From the NCBI RefSeq assembly GCF_913778665.1, contig NZ_CAJYVQ010000011.1:62001-126000 (forward strand): a stretch of 64,000 nt of DNA, written 5' to 3'. The translations under genes were made by a program, and so were the position numbers. The stretch comes from an uncultured Stenotrophomonas sp. (GTDB lineage: Bacteria; Pseudomonadota; Gammaproteobacteria; Xanthomonadales; Xanthomonadaceae). The notes below the pieces were generated by a model. It was not told the DNA's origin. It searched no databases and saw only the letters and a program-made list of their open reading frames with translations. This document shows positions 23,850-30,962 of this stretch, one piece after another. Within the stretch, counting starts at the first letter, position 1. Every line of letters starts with the position of its first letter.

Positions 23850-23868
23850 GTAGGGGCGCTGCCCCTAC
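23850..23868. repeat. Conserved inovirus hairpin, phage 2
   Basis: GTAGGGGC - GCT - GCCCCTAC directly after the DUF3653-like gene. Third copy of the stem; loops differ while the stem is unchanged. Confidence 0.6.
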
Positions 23869-23876
23869 ACCCCGAT

Positions 23877-24263
23877 TCATCGGTAACCAGCTAGGCCATA
23901 GTCGACCATTACGCGCCGTCCATCCGGAAGAACGCCTGCATCAGCACTCTTCAACTCGTAGGGCGTGGCGTCTCCAACAAAGTGCGGCCAATCGTCTGAT
24001 TCGAACCATGCGTCGAATTCACTGTCCGACATGCTGCGTGCGCGAGGCATTACAACCAGTAATGGCCCAGGTGACGACCACAGTATGGGGCAAAGGTTCG
24101 GGTAGCGCTGTTCCTTCCAAGCATCGACCTCGGCTTGATTGCAACGCAATCCTTGTGTAACCCGACGCAGGCCGGAGACGCGAGGGAACTTGACGGCGTA
24201 TCGCCCTATGAGCAGAACGATACGGGAGGAACCTCTACACAAAGACGGTCTTCCGAGTGCCAC
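23877..24263 (-). CDS. Kinase-like mini-protein, phage 2
   Basis: 128 residues from GTG 24263, preceded by GAGAGGGG. Segments resemble a protein-kinase N-lobe and catalytic loop in miniature: GRYAVKFPR (VAIK-type Lys strand), an acidic helix CNQAEVDAW, a hinge-like PLLVVMPRA, and DGRRVMVDYGLAGYR ending in a DFG-like VDYG. No HRD loop is visible and the length is about half of a kinase, so it may be a pseudokinase or single-substrate mini-kinase. Not present in phage 1. Lies between the exported protein and the DUF3653-like gene. Confidence 0.55.
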   Translation of the reverse strand: MALGRPSLCRGSSRIVLLIGRYAVKFPRVSGLRRVTQGLRCNQAEVDAWKEQRYPNLCPILWSSPGPLLVVMPRARSMSDSEFDAWFESDDWPHFVGDATPYELKSADAGVLPDGRRVMVDYGLAGYR

Positions 24264-24266
24264 GAT

Positions 24267-24695
24267 CTACCCCTCTCGACAACGTAGCCAATCGCCTTTG
24301 GCATTTCGTAGTTGCTCCCATCCGTTCGGTAGCTTTCTCATCGCCTGACCACCTATGCAGGCCATATTTGAGCGTTCGGCTGCATCAGTGCCCATTGCAG
24401 GTAGTGCAACGACCTCGGTCGATGGCTTAGGACGTCCCGCCTGGCTGGACTCCCGCTGTAGTGCATTGGCCTCAAGCCCATCACAGAGCGGCTTCATGCC
24501 CGGGTGAGGATGGTTCGGCCAGCGGTACTGTTCACAGTTGAATGGCGTTGTCGTCTTCGCCATCGAGTTATGCGCGGCCTTGGGCGCTGCCGGAATTGGC
24601 TTTGGCGCTGGCCCCCTCGCTGAGTGAATCTGCTGTGCTGACGCTGCGCTGGTCATGACCAGCAATGCACACATCGCCCCAAGTCGAATGTCCAT
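24267..24695 (-). CDS. Exported phage 2 protein with C-terminal NGW motif
   Basis: 142 residues: signal peptide MDIRLGAMCALLVMTSAASA, a Pro/Ala-rich spacer, CEQYRWPNHPHPGMKPLC, and a C-terminus ACIGGQAMRKLPNGWEQL. The last motif resembles the tail of the phage 1 protein at 22540 (CINGQTFRRVENGW). Start at 24695 follows TTGGAGGGGAAT. Transcribed in the same direction as zot, unlike its phage 1 counterpart. Role unknown. Confidence 0.68.
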   Translation of the reverse strand: MDIRLGAMCALLVMTSAASAQQIHSARGPAPKPIPAAPKAAHNSMAKTTTPFNCEQYRWPNHPHPGMKPLCDGLEANALQRESSQAGRPKPSTEVVALPAMGTDAAERSNMACIGGQAMRKLPNGWEQLRNAKGDWLRCREG

Positions 24696-24740
24696 ATTCC
24701 CCTCCAGATTGGAGGGATGGTACTCCATACCGTCAATTTG

Positions 24741-24754
24741 CGTGACGCATCACG
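24741..24754. repeat. zot-end palindrome CGTGACGCATCACG, phage 2
   Basis: Two bases past the zot stop at 24757. Identical to the site after phage 1 zot. Confidence 0.55.
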
Positions 24755-24756
24755 TC

Positions 24757-26085
24757 TCAGAAGCTGGGTGGGTATGGCTTCGATTCCGGGAACGTCCCCA
24801 TAGGGCGCTCACCCACCCGAATCAGCGTGCCTCCGGCAGTGGAAACCGCCCCTTGTGTGCTGACGACCCGGACGCCAGCACCGGCCTCACTCCCTGCGGT
24901 CGCAATGCCGGTGCCAGCGTCCGGCTTGTCCAGGCGGTAGAGCGTCGGATCTTCCTCCCGTCGCGGCGCTTGGCGCGGCCAAGGTGTAGCGACCAACTTG
25001 TAGTTGTCGGCACTGATGTTGGCGCCATAGGCGAACACCCGCACCCGGAACCCCAGCGCGACCAATGCGTCAAACGTGAGCTGATCGACCGTGTTGTTAC
25101 TGCTGTCCACCCACTCGATCATGCCGACCTGACGATCGCCAAAGACAGCCGTGAGCGCCAGCCGAATACGGTTCGCTTTCGACAGCTGCGCCACATACCG
25201 CTGTTCCGGCGTCAACGCGTCGATAGGATCGGGCGCGGCCTTGGGATTGGGTACACCCGGCAGATTCGGAATCGTGCTTTGATCTGCCGGTGCCGCGGCG
25301 GTGACGCCGTGCAGCTGCTTTTCCTTCGCCTTTTCTTCCTCCGGCACCAGTCCGCCGCCGCTCAGGAAGAAGCCGATGAAGGCCACGGCGCCGACGATGC
25401 CGACCACACCCATGACGCCGCCCTTGAGCGCAAGCGCCTTCCAAACGTTGGTGCCGCCTTCTTCATAGACCTCGGTATTCTCAGCACCCACGGCGTACCC
25501 GTGATAGAGCGGATAGATCGCGTGATCGTACTTCTCGGTCTTGCCCCCTACCCGCTCATACTTGCCCGGCGAGGTGGTGTGGAAGAAGGTCACGCGGTAG
25601 CGGTTCTTCATGCCTACAGCGGTGAGCTTCTGGAAAACGTTCTTGCGCTCGATGCGCGCACGCACGGCCTGATGAACGCGGTTGATCCACTGGGTCATGA
25701 TGACAGCATCGCCGCCGTTCTGACCAAGCAGCGCCCAGAAATTCTCCACCGCATCGGGCAATGGCTGCCGCTGTGCAACGTAGAACTCATGCACTTCGTC
25801 AATGACGCATAGCGAGTCTTTGAACTGATCCGGAATGCACCACTGGCCGGTCACATCATCCTTGTAGCAAGCGAACGTCGCAGCCACGTCCTTCGTGTCT
25901 ACCAGCGTGAGCAGCTGGTAGACCTCATCGACGGGCATGCCCAGGTATTCAGCGATTCGCTCATGGTTGAGGCCATTGAGACGCGCGAACACCCGTCGCC
26001 CCTTCTTGATCGTCGGCAGGATGTGATTCTTGACCGCGTCATAGCTCTTCCCAGCACGCGGAACGCCTTCATTGAAAACCAGCAT
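24757..26085 (-). CDS. zot: Zot-domain assembly ATPase (pI), phage 2
   Basis: 442 residues. N-terminal MLVFNEGVPRAGKSYDAV is the Walker A loop, SLCVIDEVHEFY the Walker B, and GVMGVVGIVGAVAFIGFFLSGGG the membrane segment near 245-268. The ATPase half differs strongly from phage 1 Zot, belonging to another Zot subgroup, while the last residues RPMGTFPESKPYPPSF are shared. It drives assembly and extrusion. Its start is 1 base from the pVI-like stop. Confidence 0.92.
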   Translation of the reverse strand: MLVFNEGVPRAGKSYDAVKNHILPTIKKGRRVFARLNGLNHERIAEYLGMPVDEVYQLLTLVDTKDVAATFACYKDDVTGQWCIPDQFKDSLCVIDEVHEFYVAQRQPLPDAVENFWALLGQNGGDAVIMTQWINRVHQAVRARIERKNVFQKLTAVGMKNRYRVTFFHTTSPGKYERVGGKTEKYDHAIYPLYHGYAVGAENTEVYEEGGTNVWKALALKGGVMGVVGIVGAVAFIGFFLSGGGLVPEEEKAKEKQLHGVTAAAPADQSTIPNLPGVPNPKAAPDPIDALTPEQRYVAQLSKANRIRLALTAVFGDRQVGMIEWVDSSNNTVDQLTFDALVALGFRVRVFAYGANISADNYKLVATPWPRQAPRREEDPTLYRLDKPDAGTGIATAGSEAGAGVRVVSTQGAVSTAGGTLIRVGERPMGTFPESKPYPPSF

Positions 26086-26086
26086 G

Positions 26087-26434
26087 TCACCATTTCCCCA
26101 TAGTCATGACCTTGCGCAGAATCCGGAACGCGACGGCAGAACCGATGAGCGCCAAGCACTCGCCAAGCTTGAATGTCTGCACGAACCACCCCACGGTGCT
26201 GCCCGCATTTCCAAGCAGCGTGCCGATGCTGTAGTTCTTCAAAACATCCGGGACCGGCAGAGCGCCAATCATCTTGATCATCAACGCCAGCATCGTCTGA
26301 ATGGCGAGGATGAGCAGGTCATTGAAGAACGCGACAAGCGCGTCCCAGAAGCGTTGTATCTGCCGCAGCAGCCATTGCGTGAGGTCCGTCAGCCACCCGG
26401 CGTGCGGCATCAGGAAGGCGAGAAAATTCATCAT
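26087..26434 (-). CDS. pVI-like minor coat/inner-membrane protein, phage 2
   Basis: 115 residues with three hydrophobic blocks (MNFLAFLMPHAGWLTDLTQW, FFNDLLILAIQTMLALMI, LALIGSAVAFRIL). Same slot as the 94-residue protein of phage 1. Overlaps the adsorption gene by 4 bases. Confidence 0.72.
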   Translation of the reverse strand: MMNFLAFLMPHAGWLTDLTQWLLRQIQRFWDALVAFFNDLLILAIQTMLALMIKMIGALPVPDVLKNYSIGTLLGNAGSTVGWFVQTFKLGECLALIGSAVAFRILRKVMTMGKW

Positions 26435-27504
26435 GTCAGCGCGATCTTTGCGGCCATAAATGCCGCGATAGCGAGCAGTACCCAGCCCATCAGCAGGAAT
26501 GACTGATAGATGACGCCGTAGCAGTGAAGATCGAAGGTCATCGTGTCCCAGTACTGCGACGCCGGTAGCGTGAAAACGGGGCAGCTGCCGCCAACACTGA
26601 CGGTGAAGAACGACTTCGTCGCTTGGATGATCGGCAGCTTCTCGGCCTGCTGCTTGAAGTCGTTGAACACCTTGTCCAGTGTCAGGTTCTTGTCCCGCTC
26701 GTACAGGGGGCCGCCGTCGCTACCGACCTCGCCGGGACCATCTCCGTCGCCTTCACCGGGACCTGGCCCCGGGCCGGGACCGCCGCCATCACCATCACCG
26801 TCCCCATCTCCGTCTCCGTCGCCATCGCCATCGCCATCTCCCCCGCCGCTCCCGCCATCACCTCCGCCGGGGTTGTTTCCACCGCCATCACCATCACCGC
26901 CGCCGTTGTCGCCACCACCATCGCCGCCGCCCGGATCACTACCGCCGCCGTCACCGCCACCCCCTTCCCCCGGATCGCCATCGTCACCCGCAGGCGTCGG
27001 CGCAGGGGCATCCGCTTCGGTGCAAGTCCCACCCGTGGACGTGAAGGACACACCTGCGGTGCCCTTGGGATCGAGCGAGCTGGTGTACATGCACCCGTTG
27101 TGGCAGACATTTACGCTAGCTGCCGTCTCGCCGCCTTGCCAGCCGAACTCTTCCGCACGTGAAGTGCACCGTGCACTTACAGGGAAGATGCGCGTAATCG
27201 TCGTTACGTTTGTTCCCGAAGTGCAGCTATTGACGGCCATCCGAAATCGAACGCGCATAGTGCTGCCCGAGACAGTCTCAGTGGCGACGTAGCAATACTG
27301 ATACGTCTGCGTTGGCCTATCAGCTTTTGACTTAGCCATGGCGGCAGAGGAAGAGGCTGCGGCAAACGCGCTACCCTCGTCGGCGCAGTTGTCTGCGTCG
27401 GGAGGATAGTTTGGGCTGCAATTGACCGCAGCCTGAGCGAATGCGGCCTCCGATGCCATCAGGGCGAAAGGCACAAAAAGTGAGAGCGCCAGGGCGCGAA
27501 TCAT
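26431..27504 (-). CDS. Adsorption/attachment minor coat protein (pIII-like), phage 2
   Basis: 357 residues. Signal peptide MIRALALSLFVPFALMASEAAFAQA, Cys-containing N-domain nearly identical to phage 1 (NYPPDADNCADEGSA through TTITRIFP), a Gly/Asp/Pro-rich linker (about 170-260), a C-domain with CPVFTLPASQYWD and a terminal membrane anchor LMGWVLLAIAAFMAAKIAL. The start at 27504 overlaps the upstream 24-residue peptide by ATGA. The shared N-domain implies the same pilus receptor. Confidence 0.85.
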   Translation of the reverse strand: MIRALALSLFVPFALMASEAAFAQAAVNCSPNYPPDADNCADEGSAFAAASSSAAMAKSKADRPTQTYQYCYVATETVSGSTMRVRFRMAVNSCTSGTNVTTITRIFPVSARCTSRAEEFGWQGGETAASVNVCHNGCMYTSSLDPKGTAGVSFTSTGGTCTEADAPAPTPAGDDGDPGEGGGGDGGGSDPGGGDGGGDNGGGDGDGGGNNPGGGDGGSGGGDGDGDGDGDGDGDGDGDGGGPGPGPGPGEGDGDGPGEVGSDGGPLYERDKNLTLDKVFNDFKQQAEKLPIIQATKSFFTVSVGGSCPVFTLPASQYWDTMTFDLHCYGVIYQSFLLMGWVLLAIAAFMAAKIALT

Positions 27505-27575
27505 GCGTCCAGCCCCATACACGCCACGACCCCAGACAGCGCGCTCAACAGCCCCGCGAATAGGCACCAAATCAT
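27501..27575 (-). CDS. 24-residue membrane peptide, phage 2
   Basis: MIWCLFAGLLSALSGVVACM then GLDA. Overlaps by 4 bases both the preceding coat-like gene (stop 27572) and the following adsorption gene (start 27504). The chain of ATGA overlaps supports translation. Counterpart of the phage 1 peptide at 19980. Confidence 0.6.
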   Translation of the reverse strand: MIWCLFAGLLSALSGVVACMGLDA

Positions 27576-27721
27576 CGCATTCCCCTCGCGATGAAGAATC
27601 GCGCCACCTTCGGCGCGGCCCACAGTGCGAATTCGATCTGCGCCGCGATTGCGGCTGCTCCACAGATCGCCATGACCACCAGCTGTGGGCGGATGTTTGC
27701 AAGGATGCTGTCAAAGGCCAT
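27572..27721 (-). CDS. Second coat-like protein, phage 2
   Basis: 49 residues: MAFDSILANIRPQLVVMAIC, then hydrophobic GAAAIAAQIEFALWAAPKVARFFIARGMR. The C-terminal WAAPKVARFF mirrors WAAKKVAGFF of the major coat protein encoded just upstream, so it looks like a diverged coat duplicate. Strong GGAGG site before the start at 27721. It follows the terminator and so is probably made at lower level than the major coat, as a minor end-cap subunit. Phage 1 lacks it. Confidence 0.68.
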   Translation of the reverse strand: MAFDSILANIRPQLVVMAICGAAAIAAQIEFALWAAPKVARFFIARGMR

Positions 27722-27733
27722 AACGCCTCCAAT

Positions 27734-27758
27734 AAAAAGGGGCAGGTAACCCTGCCCC
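27734..27758 (-). terminator. Central terminator after the coat gene, phage 2
   Basis: On the minus strand GGGGCAGG - GTTA - CCTGCCCC followed by TTTTTATT. Same position as the phage 1 terminator at 19954. Confidence 0.8.
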
Positions 27759-27773
27759 ACCCTGCCCTTGCGA

Positions 27774-27911
27774 TCAGCCGCCGAAGAATCCGGCCACCTT
27801 CTTGGCTGCCCACTTGCCGAAGCCGACCAGCGCGATCAGCGCGGCGGCACCTGCGAAGGCGGTCAGTGCACCGGCCACCGACAGGCCGCTGAGGATGCTT
27901 TCGTAATCCAT
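27774..27911 (-). CDS. Major coat protein (pVIII-like), phage 2
   Basis: 45 residues: acidic start MDYESILSG, hydrophobic helix VAGALTAFAGAAALIALVGF, basic end KWAAKKVAGFFGG. Same length as the phage 1 coat but a different sequence; closer in style to Xanthomonas phage coats. AAAGGAG ribosome site upstream fixes the start at 27911. No cleavable signal. Confidence 0.87.
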   Translation of the reverse strand: MDYESILSGLSVAGALTAFAGAAALIALVGFGKWAAKKVAGFFGG

Positions 27912-27939
27912 GGTGAAACTCCTTTCATGAGTGGTTGGG

Positions 27940-28194
27940 TTACCGGTTTTTGTCGAAGAACGTCGCCACGGAACCGGCAATCCGACCGGCGACGAAGAGG
28001 AAAAGAAGGAGGCCGAACGGACCGCCTGCCCATACCGCCAGCTGCTCTTTGCTTGGTGGCTGGAAGGCGTCCGCGATGACGGTCACCATGGATGCCTCTG
28101 CGCTGCTCATCAGCACATACCCCGCACACTGATCAACGGGCTGACCGGTTGGGATCAGCTTTCCGTCTTCCCCGAAGACAACGCAGAGGCCCAT
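27940..28194 (-). CDS. Small inovirus membrane protein, phage 2
   Basis: 84 residues with N-terminal soluble part (MGLCVVFGEDGKLIPTGQPV, two Cys) and one membrane segment PFGLLLFLFVAGRIAGSVATFF. Positional equivalent of the phage 1 protein at 19597. Minor coat or assembly role inferred from its slot next to the major coat gene. Confidence 0.68.
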   Translation of the reverse strand: MGLCVVFGEDGKLIPTGQPVDQCAGYVLMSSAEASMVTVIADAFQPPSKEQLAVWAGGPFGLLLFLFVAGRIAGSVATFFDKNR

Positions 28195-28197
28195 GGT

Positions 28198-28476
28198 TTA
28201 GGCCTTCGGCGCCACTGGCAACGGCTTGGCCGAAAGCGGAACGAGGTCCACGTAGCGCTTCAACACCAGATCTCCGTACTGGCTCAGTGCGAAGGACTGC
28301 GGGTCAATGTCGTACTCACCCGGGGTGTACGGCGGGCGCGAGCCGAGGCCAACACGGAATGGCAGTTCGAAGCCGTTGCCCAGGTCCAGACCAACCGTCT
28401 GCGAGCGGTTGATGGTGTTGGTCTTGCTGTTGTGCCGTTCTTCGACGGCGGCAGACTTCACGCGGCAGATAGGCAT
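28198..28476 (-). CDS. Phage ssDNA-binding protein (pV-like), phage 2
   Basis: 92 residues; PFRVGLGSRPPYTPGEYDID and QYGDLVLKRYVDLVP match the phage 1 protein. Overlaps the initiator gene 3' end by 19 bases. Coats single-stranded progeny DNA. Confidence 0.8.
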   Translation of the reverse strand: MPICRVKSAAVEERHNSKTNTINRSQTVGLDLGNGFELPFRVGLGSRPPYTPGEYDIDPQSFALSQYGDLVLKRYVDLVPLSAKPLPVAPKA

Positions 28477-29513
28477 AGTTCTTCTCTCACATAGCGATGG
28501 AGTGGTTCACCCTTGGAAATGCCGCGAAAACGTCCGGGGTGACCGTCACGGACGACGCGAGCCAGCAGGAATTCGGTGAACGAATCACCGAACGCTCCAT
28601 GCAGAACACTGAGAGCCGGGCCTACCTGACGCTCCATCCAGAGCACCATTGCCTCGGCAGAAACTTCGACGTGCTTGCGGATCGTGCGCAGCCGTGTGCA
28701 CACACCCTTGATGAGATCCTGCAGCGCGCTGTAGGAACCGCGCAGGTACGCACCGGGGTTCAACAGCACATCCAGCGGGATTTCCATGTGCTTGCCATAC
28801 AGGCGCACTTCCGCGCGCACCCAGCGCGAGGACGGCAGGCCCTCGGCCTTGCCCTTCTCGTACACGCACAGTTCCTTGTGGCCTTTGCCGCCGACGTACA
28901 GCGTGCAGCCGGTGTTATGGCCCTCATCGGAAATGAAGCGGTGACGCGGAGGGCAACCGCCTTCGGTAAAGCCGCCCCGTGCGGCAACCTCGCGGAGCGC
29001 ATGCACGTCCAGGCGTTCGCCTTCGTAGTCGTCGTGCGCGCAGTCAACGCGGGTAATCTTGGCGTCGAGCATGGAGCACTGCTTGTAGACCTGAGCCCAG
29101 TTGCGGACCCACTTGCAACCCATGCCGGTCAGGCTCAGGCAGACGGTGCTTTTCTTGCCGCCGATGCCGACACGGCCGACCACCTCATTTTCCCGGTCAA
29201 TCAGCACCGCCGACTGCTCGTAGAAGTTCCAGTTCTTCTCACGAATCGCACCGGCAACCACTTCGCCACGGAAGCCGAAGATGCGGAACAGCAAGAGGTC
29301 CAGCTTCTTGCAGTTCACTTCTTCAAGGGCGGAGAGCGGGACCACAATGGTCAGGTAGTCAATGATTGCGTCCTGCTGACCCTTTTGGCCCGTGTTACTC
29401 CCCGGGCCAATCTCCGCCGCCGCCCGCTGCCCCTTTTCACCGGGCGAAAGCGGGGAAAAGCCCCCTGCCCCACCCTCCACAGCCATCCTGAAACGAGCGC
29501 GATCAACGGCCAT
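28458..29513 (-). CDS. Rolling-circle replication initiator (Rep_trans/RstA-like), phage 2
   Basis: 351 residues from ATG 29513 with GGGGGCAGG upstream. Family features: DYLTIVVPL at the start of the conserved domain, the acidic metal-binding stretch ITRVDCAHDDYEGE, TLYVGGKGHKELCVYEKGKA (catalytic region with Tyr-Glu-Lys), then WVRAEVRLYGK. This is the replication initiation factor family of CTX-phi RstA and Xanthomonas pII proteins. It is not related to the HUH-type initiator of phage 1. Overlaps the upstream small membrane gene by 11 bases. Confidence 0.85.
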   Translation of the reverse strand: MAVDRARFRMAVEGGAGGFSPLSPGEKGQRAAAEIGPGSNTGQKGQQDAIIDYLTIVVPLSALEEVNCKKLDLLLFRIFGFRGEVVAGAIREKNWNFYEQSAVLIDRENEVVGRVGIGGKKSTVCLSLTGMGCKWVRNWAQVYKQCSMLDAKITRVDCAHDDYEGERLDVHALREVAARGGFTEGGCPPRHRFISDEGHNTGCTLYVGGKGHKELCVYEKGKAEGLPSSRWVRAEVRLYGKHMEIPLDVLLNPGAYLRGSYSALQDLIKGVCTRLRTIRKHVEVSAEAMVLWMERQVGPALSVLHGAFGDSFTEFLLARVVRDGHPGRFRGISKGEPLHRYVREELCLSAA

Positions 29514-29637
29514 TGCCTGCCCCCTTTCCACGCAGCACGAACACCAGCGACCAATACAGGCCGGTAAGCAGCACGCCGCCGATGAGGGCGACAACAAAGG
29601 GATCGCGGAGGAACTCGCAGGCCTGATCAACGGCCAT
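29503..29637 (-). CDS. 44-residue membrane protein, phage 2
   Basis: MAVDQACEFLRDPFVVALIG then GVLLTGLYWSLVFVLRGKGAGNGR: one membrane helix and a basic tail. GAGGTCGAAT precedes the ATG. Overlaps both neighbours by about 11 bases. Occupies the early-operon slot of the phage 1 27-residue peptide. Confidence 0.6.
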   Translation of the reverse strand: MAVDQACEFLRDPFVVALIGGVLLTGLYWSLVFVLRGKGAGNGR

Positions 29638-29821
29638 ATTCGACCTCGTACATGCGGCAGGCGCGGTCGTTACCGGCGATGCAGGCATTGCGAATTTCGC
29701 CGCGCTCGGCAGCGACCGCGTTCCAGTCAGCAGCGAACGCGGTGCCAATCCAGAAGCCAAGCGCTGCCCCGCAGACCATGAAGAGGACGAACGGAAGAAC
29801 CCACCAATCGGACTTACGCAC
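29627..29821 (-). CDS. 64-residue membrane/exported protein, phage 2
   Basis: GTG start at 29821 with GAGGAG 7 bases upstream. VRKSDWWVLPFVLFMVCGAA then LGFWIGTAFAADWNAVAAER: membrane anchor or signal, then a short domain with two Cys (NACIAGNDRACRMYEVEYGR). Overlaps the upstream gene by 8 bases. Function unknown. Confidence 0.6.
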   Translation of the reverse strand: MRKSDWWVLPFVLFMVCGAALGFWIGTAFAADWNAVAAERGEIRNACIAGNDRACRMYEVEYGR

Positions 29822-30098
29822 GGTGAGTCTCCTCAAACAGTTGCCGGAATTCCGGGCGAAGTGCGCGCAAATGCTTGCCTTGCTGCGATCGCACTGCTTG
29901 GAACGCGGCTTCTTCCTCAGCGGTCCAGTCTGTGACGGCCAGTTCGGCGCGTGCCTGGGCGATGAAATCCGCTTCGCGTGCACTGTGACGGGCGGACTCC
30001 CCACGCCGGTCGAGGCACCACGAAACGAGTTTGGCGCTGCCAATCGAAACGGCCACGATGGCCGCCAGCAGCACGAAGGCCAGTGCGGGCTCCGTCAT
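29814..30098 (-). CDS. Small early membrane protein, phage 2
   Basis: 94 residues: membrane segment LAFVLLAAIVAVSIGSAKLV, then WCLDRRGESARHSAREADFI, shared with the phage 1 protein at 17963, plus an extra acidic C-terminal helix (DWTAEEEAAFQAVRSQQGKH). First gene of the leftward early operon. Confidence 0.68.
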   Translation of the reverse strand: MTEPALAFVLLAAIVAVSIGSAKLVSWCLDRRGESARHSAREADFIAQARAELAVTDWTAEEEAAFQAVRSQQGKHLRALRPEFRQLFEETHRA

Positions 30099-30139
30099 GG
30101 CAAAATCCCTCTCACTACATATGTGCCACAGGGGGTGGC

Positions 30140-30814
30140 ATGAAGATCGAGATCAAGCTTGGGCTGAACCAGTCCTCGATAACCTTCCTTTTCTTCTCCG
30201 GCTTCTTGCTTGGCGTGGTGATCGCCGGCGTTGCACTGCTCGGGAGCGAGATCCCCCTGAAGTGCTTCGAGGCGGGCAATGCCGCAGATTGGGCTGCCGC
30301 AGCAGGTACATGGGTTATCGGCTACGGTGCATGGAAGTACGCGCGTGAAGCCCATTTGCTTAGAGCGAGTGAACTGCAGCAGGGGGAGCGAAGAGACCTG
30401 TATATGCACGCCGGTCGAGTCCAAGCCATTCGCGAGTGGGCGAAGATTGTTCGTCGACCATTCAAGGTTGCGGAGATGGCTGAGAAAGATATAGAGGGCG
30501 GACTGACCACAGGCGCCGCCGAGGGGGTGGCAGAGGGGGCTCTGTTGCTTCTCAAGCTGATCCCGCTTGATGACGAGGCTTGGCGCTACCTGAGCGAGGG
30601 CGACGTTGAGTTGAAGATCAGGCTGTCCACTCTTACGGTGCTCCTGGAGCAGGAAGGTCGCAGCTTTCTTGATCGTGTCAAGGCATCGAAGGGCAACGCT
30701 AAAATCGCCACGATGAAAGACTCCAATTGGCCTTCCGTTCGTCGAACGATCAAGGACCTTGACTCGCTTGGAATTGCCCTCGATGAGGCTGCGGGCCGAA
30801 TTCCACCCGTCTAA
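30140..30814 (+). CDS. Cargo membrane protein (moron) of phage 2
   Basis: 224 residues on the strand opposite the structural genes. Two N-terminal membrane segments (SSITFLFFSGFLLGVVIAGV and NAADWAAAAGTWVIGYGAWK) then a cytoplasmic helical domain (REAHLLRASELQQGERRDLY, VKASKGNAKIATMKDSNWPS). No family recognised. It lies between the early operon and the repressor and is absent from phage 1, so it is a candidate lysogenic-conversion or superinfection-exclusion gene. GGGGGTGGC precedes the ATG. Confidence 0.65.
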   Translation: MKIEIKLGLNQSSITFLFFSGFLLGVVIAGVALLGSEIPLKCFEAGNAADWAAAAGTWVIGYGAWKYAREAHLLRASELQQGERRDLYMHAGRVQAIREWAKIVRRPFKVAEMAEKDIEGGLTTGAAEGVAEGALLLLKLIPLDDEAWRYLSEGDVELKIRLSTLTVLLEQEGRSFLDRVKASKGNAKIATMKDSNWPSVRRTIKDLDSLGIALDEAAGRIPPV

Positions 30815-30891
30815 GGCAATCTTTCCGTTCACTGCGCCCTCCCCTGCCAACCAGAAGAAACCGCCAGCGGCCTTGGGGTGCCGGTGGCGGG

Positions 30892-30914
30892 GATGTTCAA
30901 GGTCAATGAACATC
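30892..30914. promoter_or_regulatory. Operator inverted repeat of the phage 2 repressor
   Basis: GATGTTCA - AGGTCAA - TGAACATC, 8-bp arms, with another half-site TTGAACA at about 30934. A TATATT box at about 30924 lies between them. Located directly upstream of the repressor gene. Confidence 0.55.
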
Positions 30915-30962
30915 GGGTGCCTGTATATTCCCCTTGAACACAGCCTGTCAAGGGGCATGAAC

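Noticed and set aside
26740..27000. Repeat tract on the plus strand resembling a Pro/Ser-rich gene
   Set aside because: Reverse complement of the phage 2 adsorption linker; the coding frame is on the minus strand.
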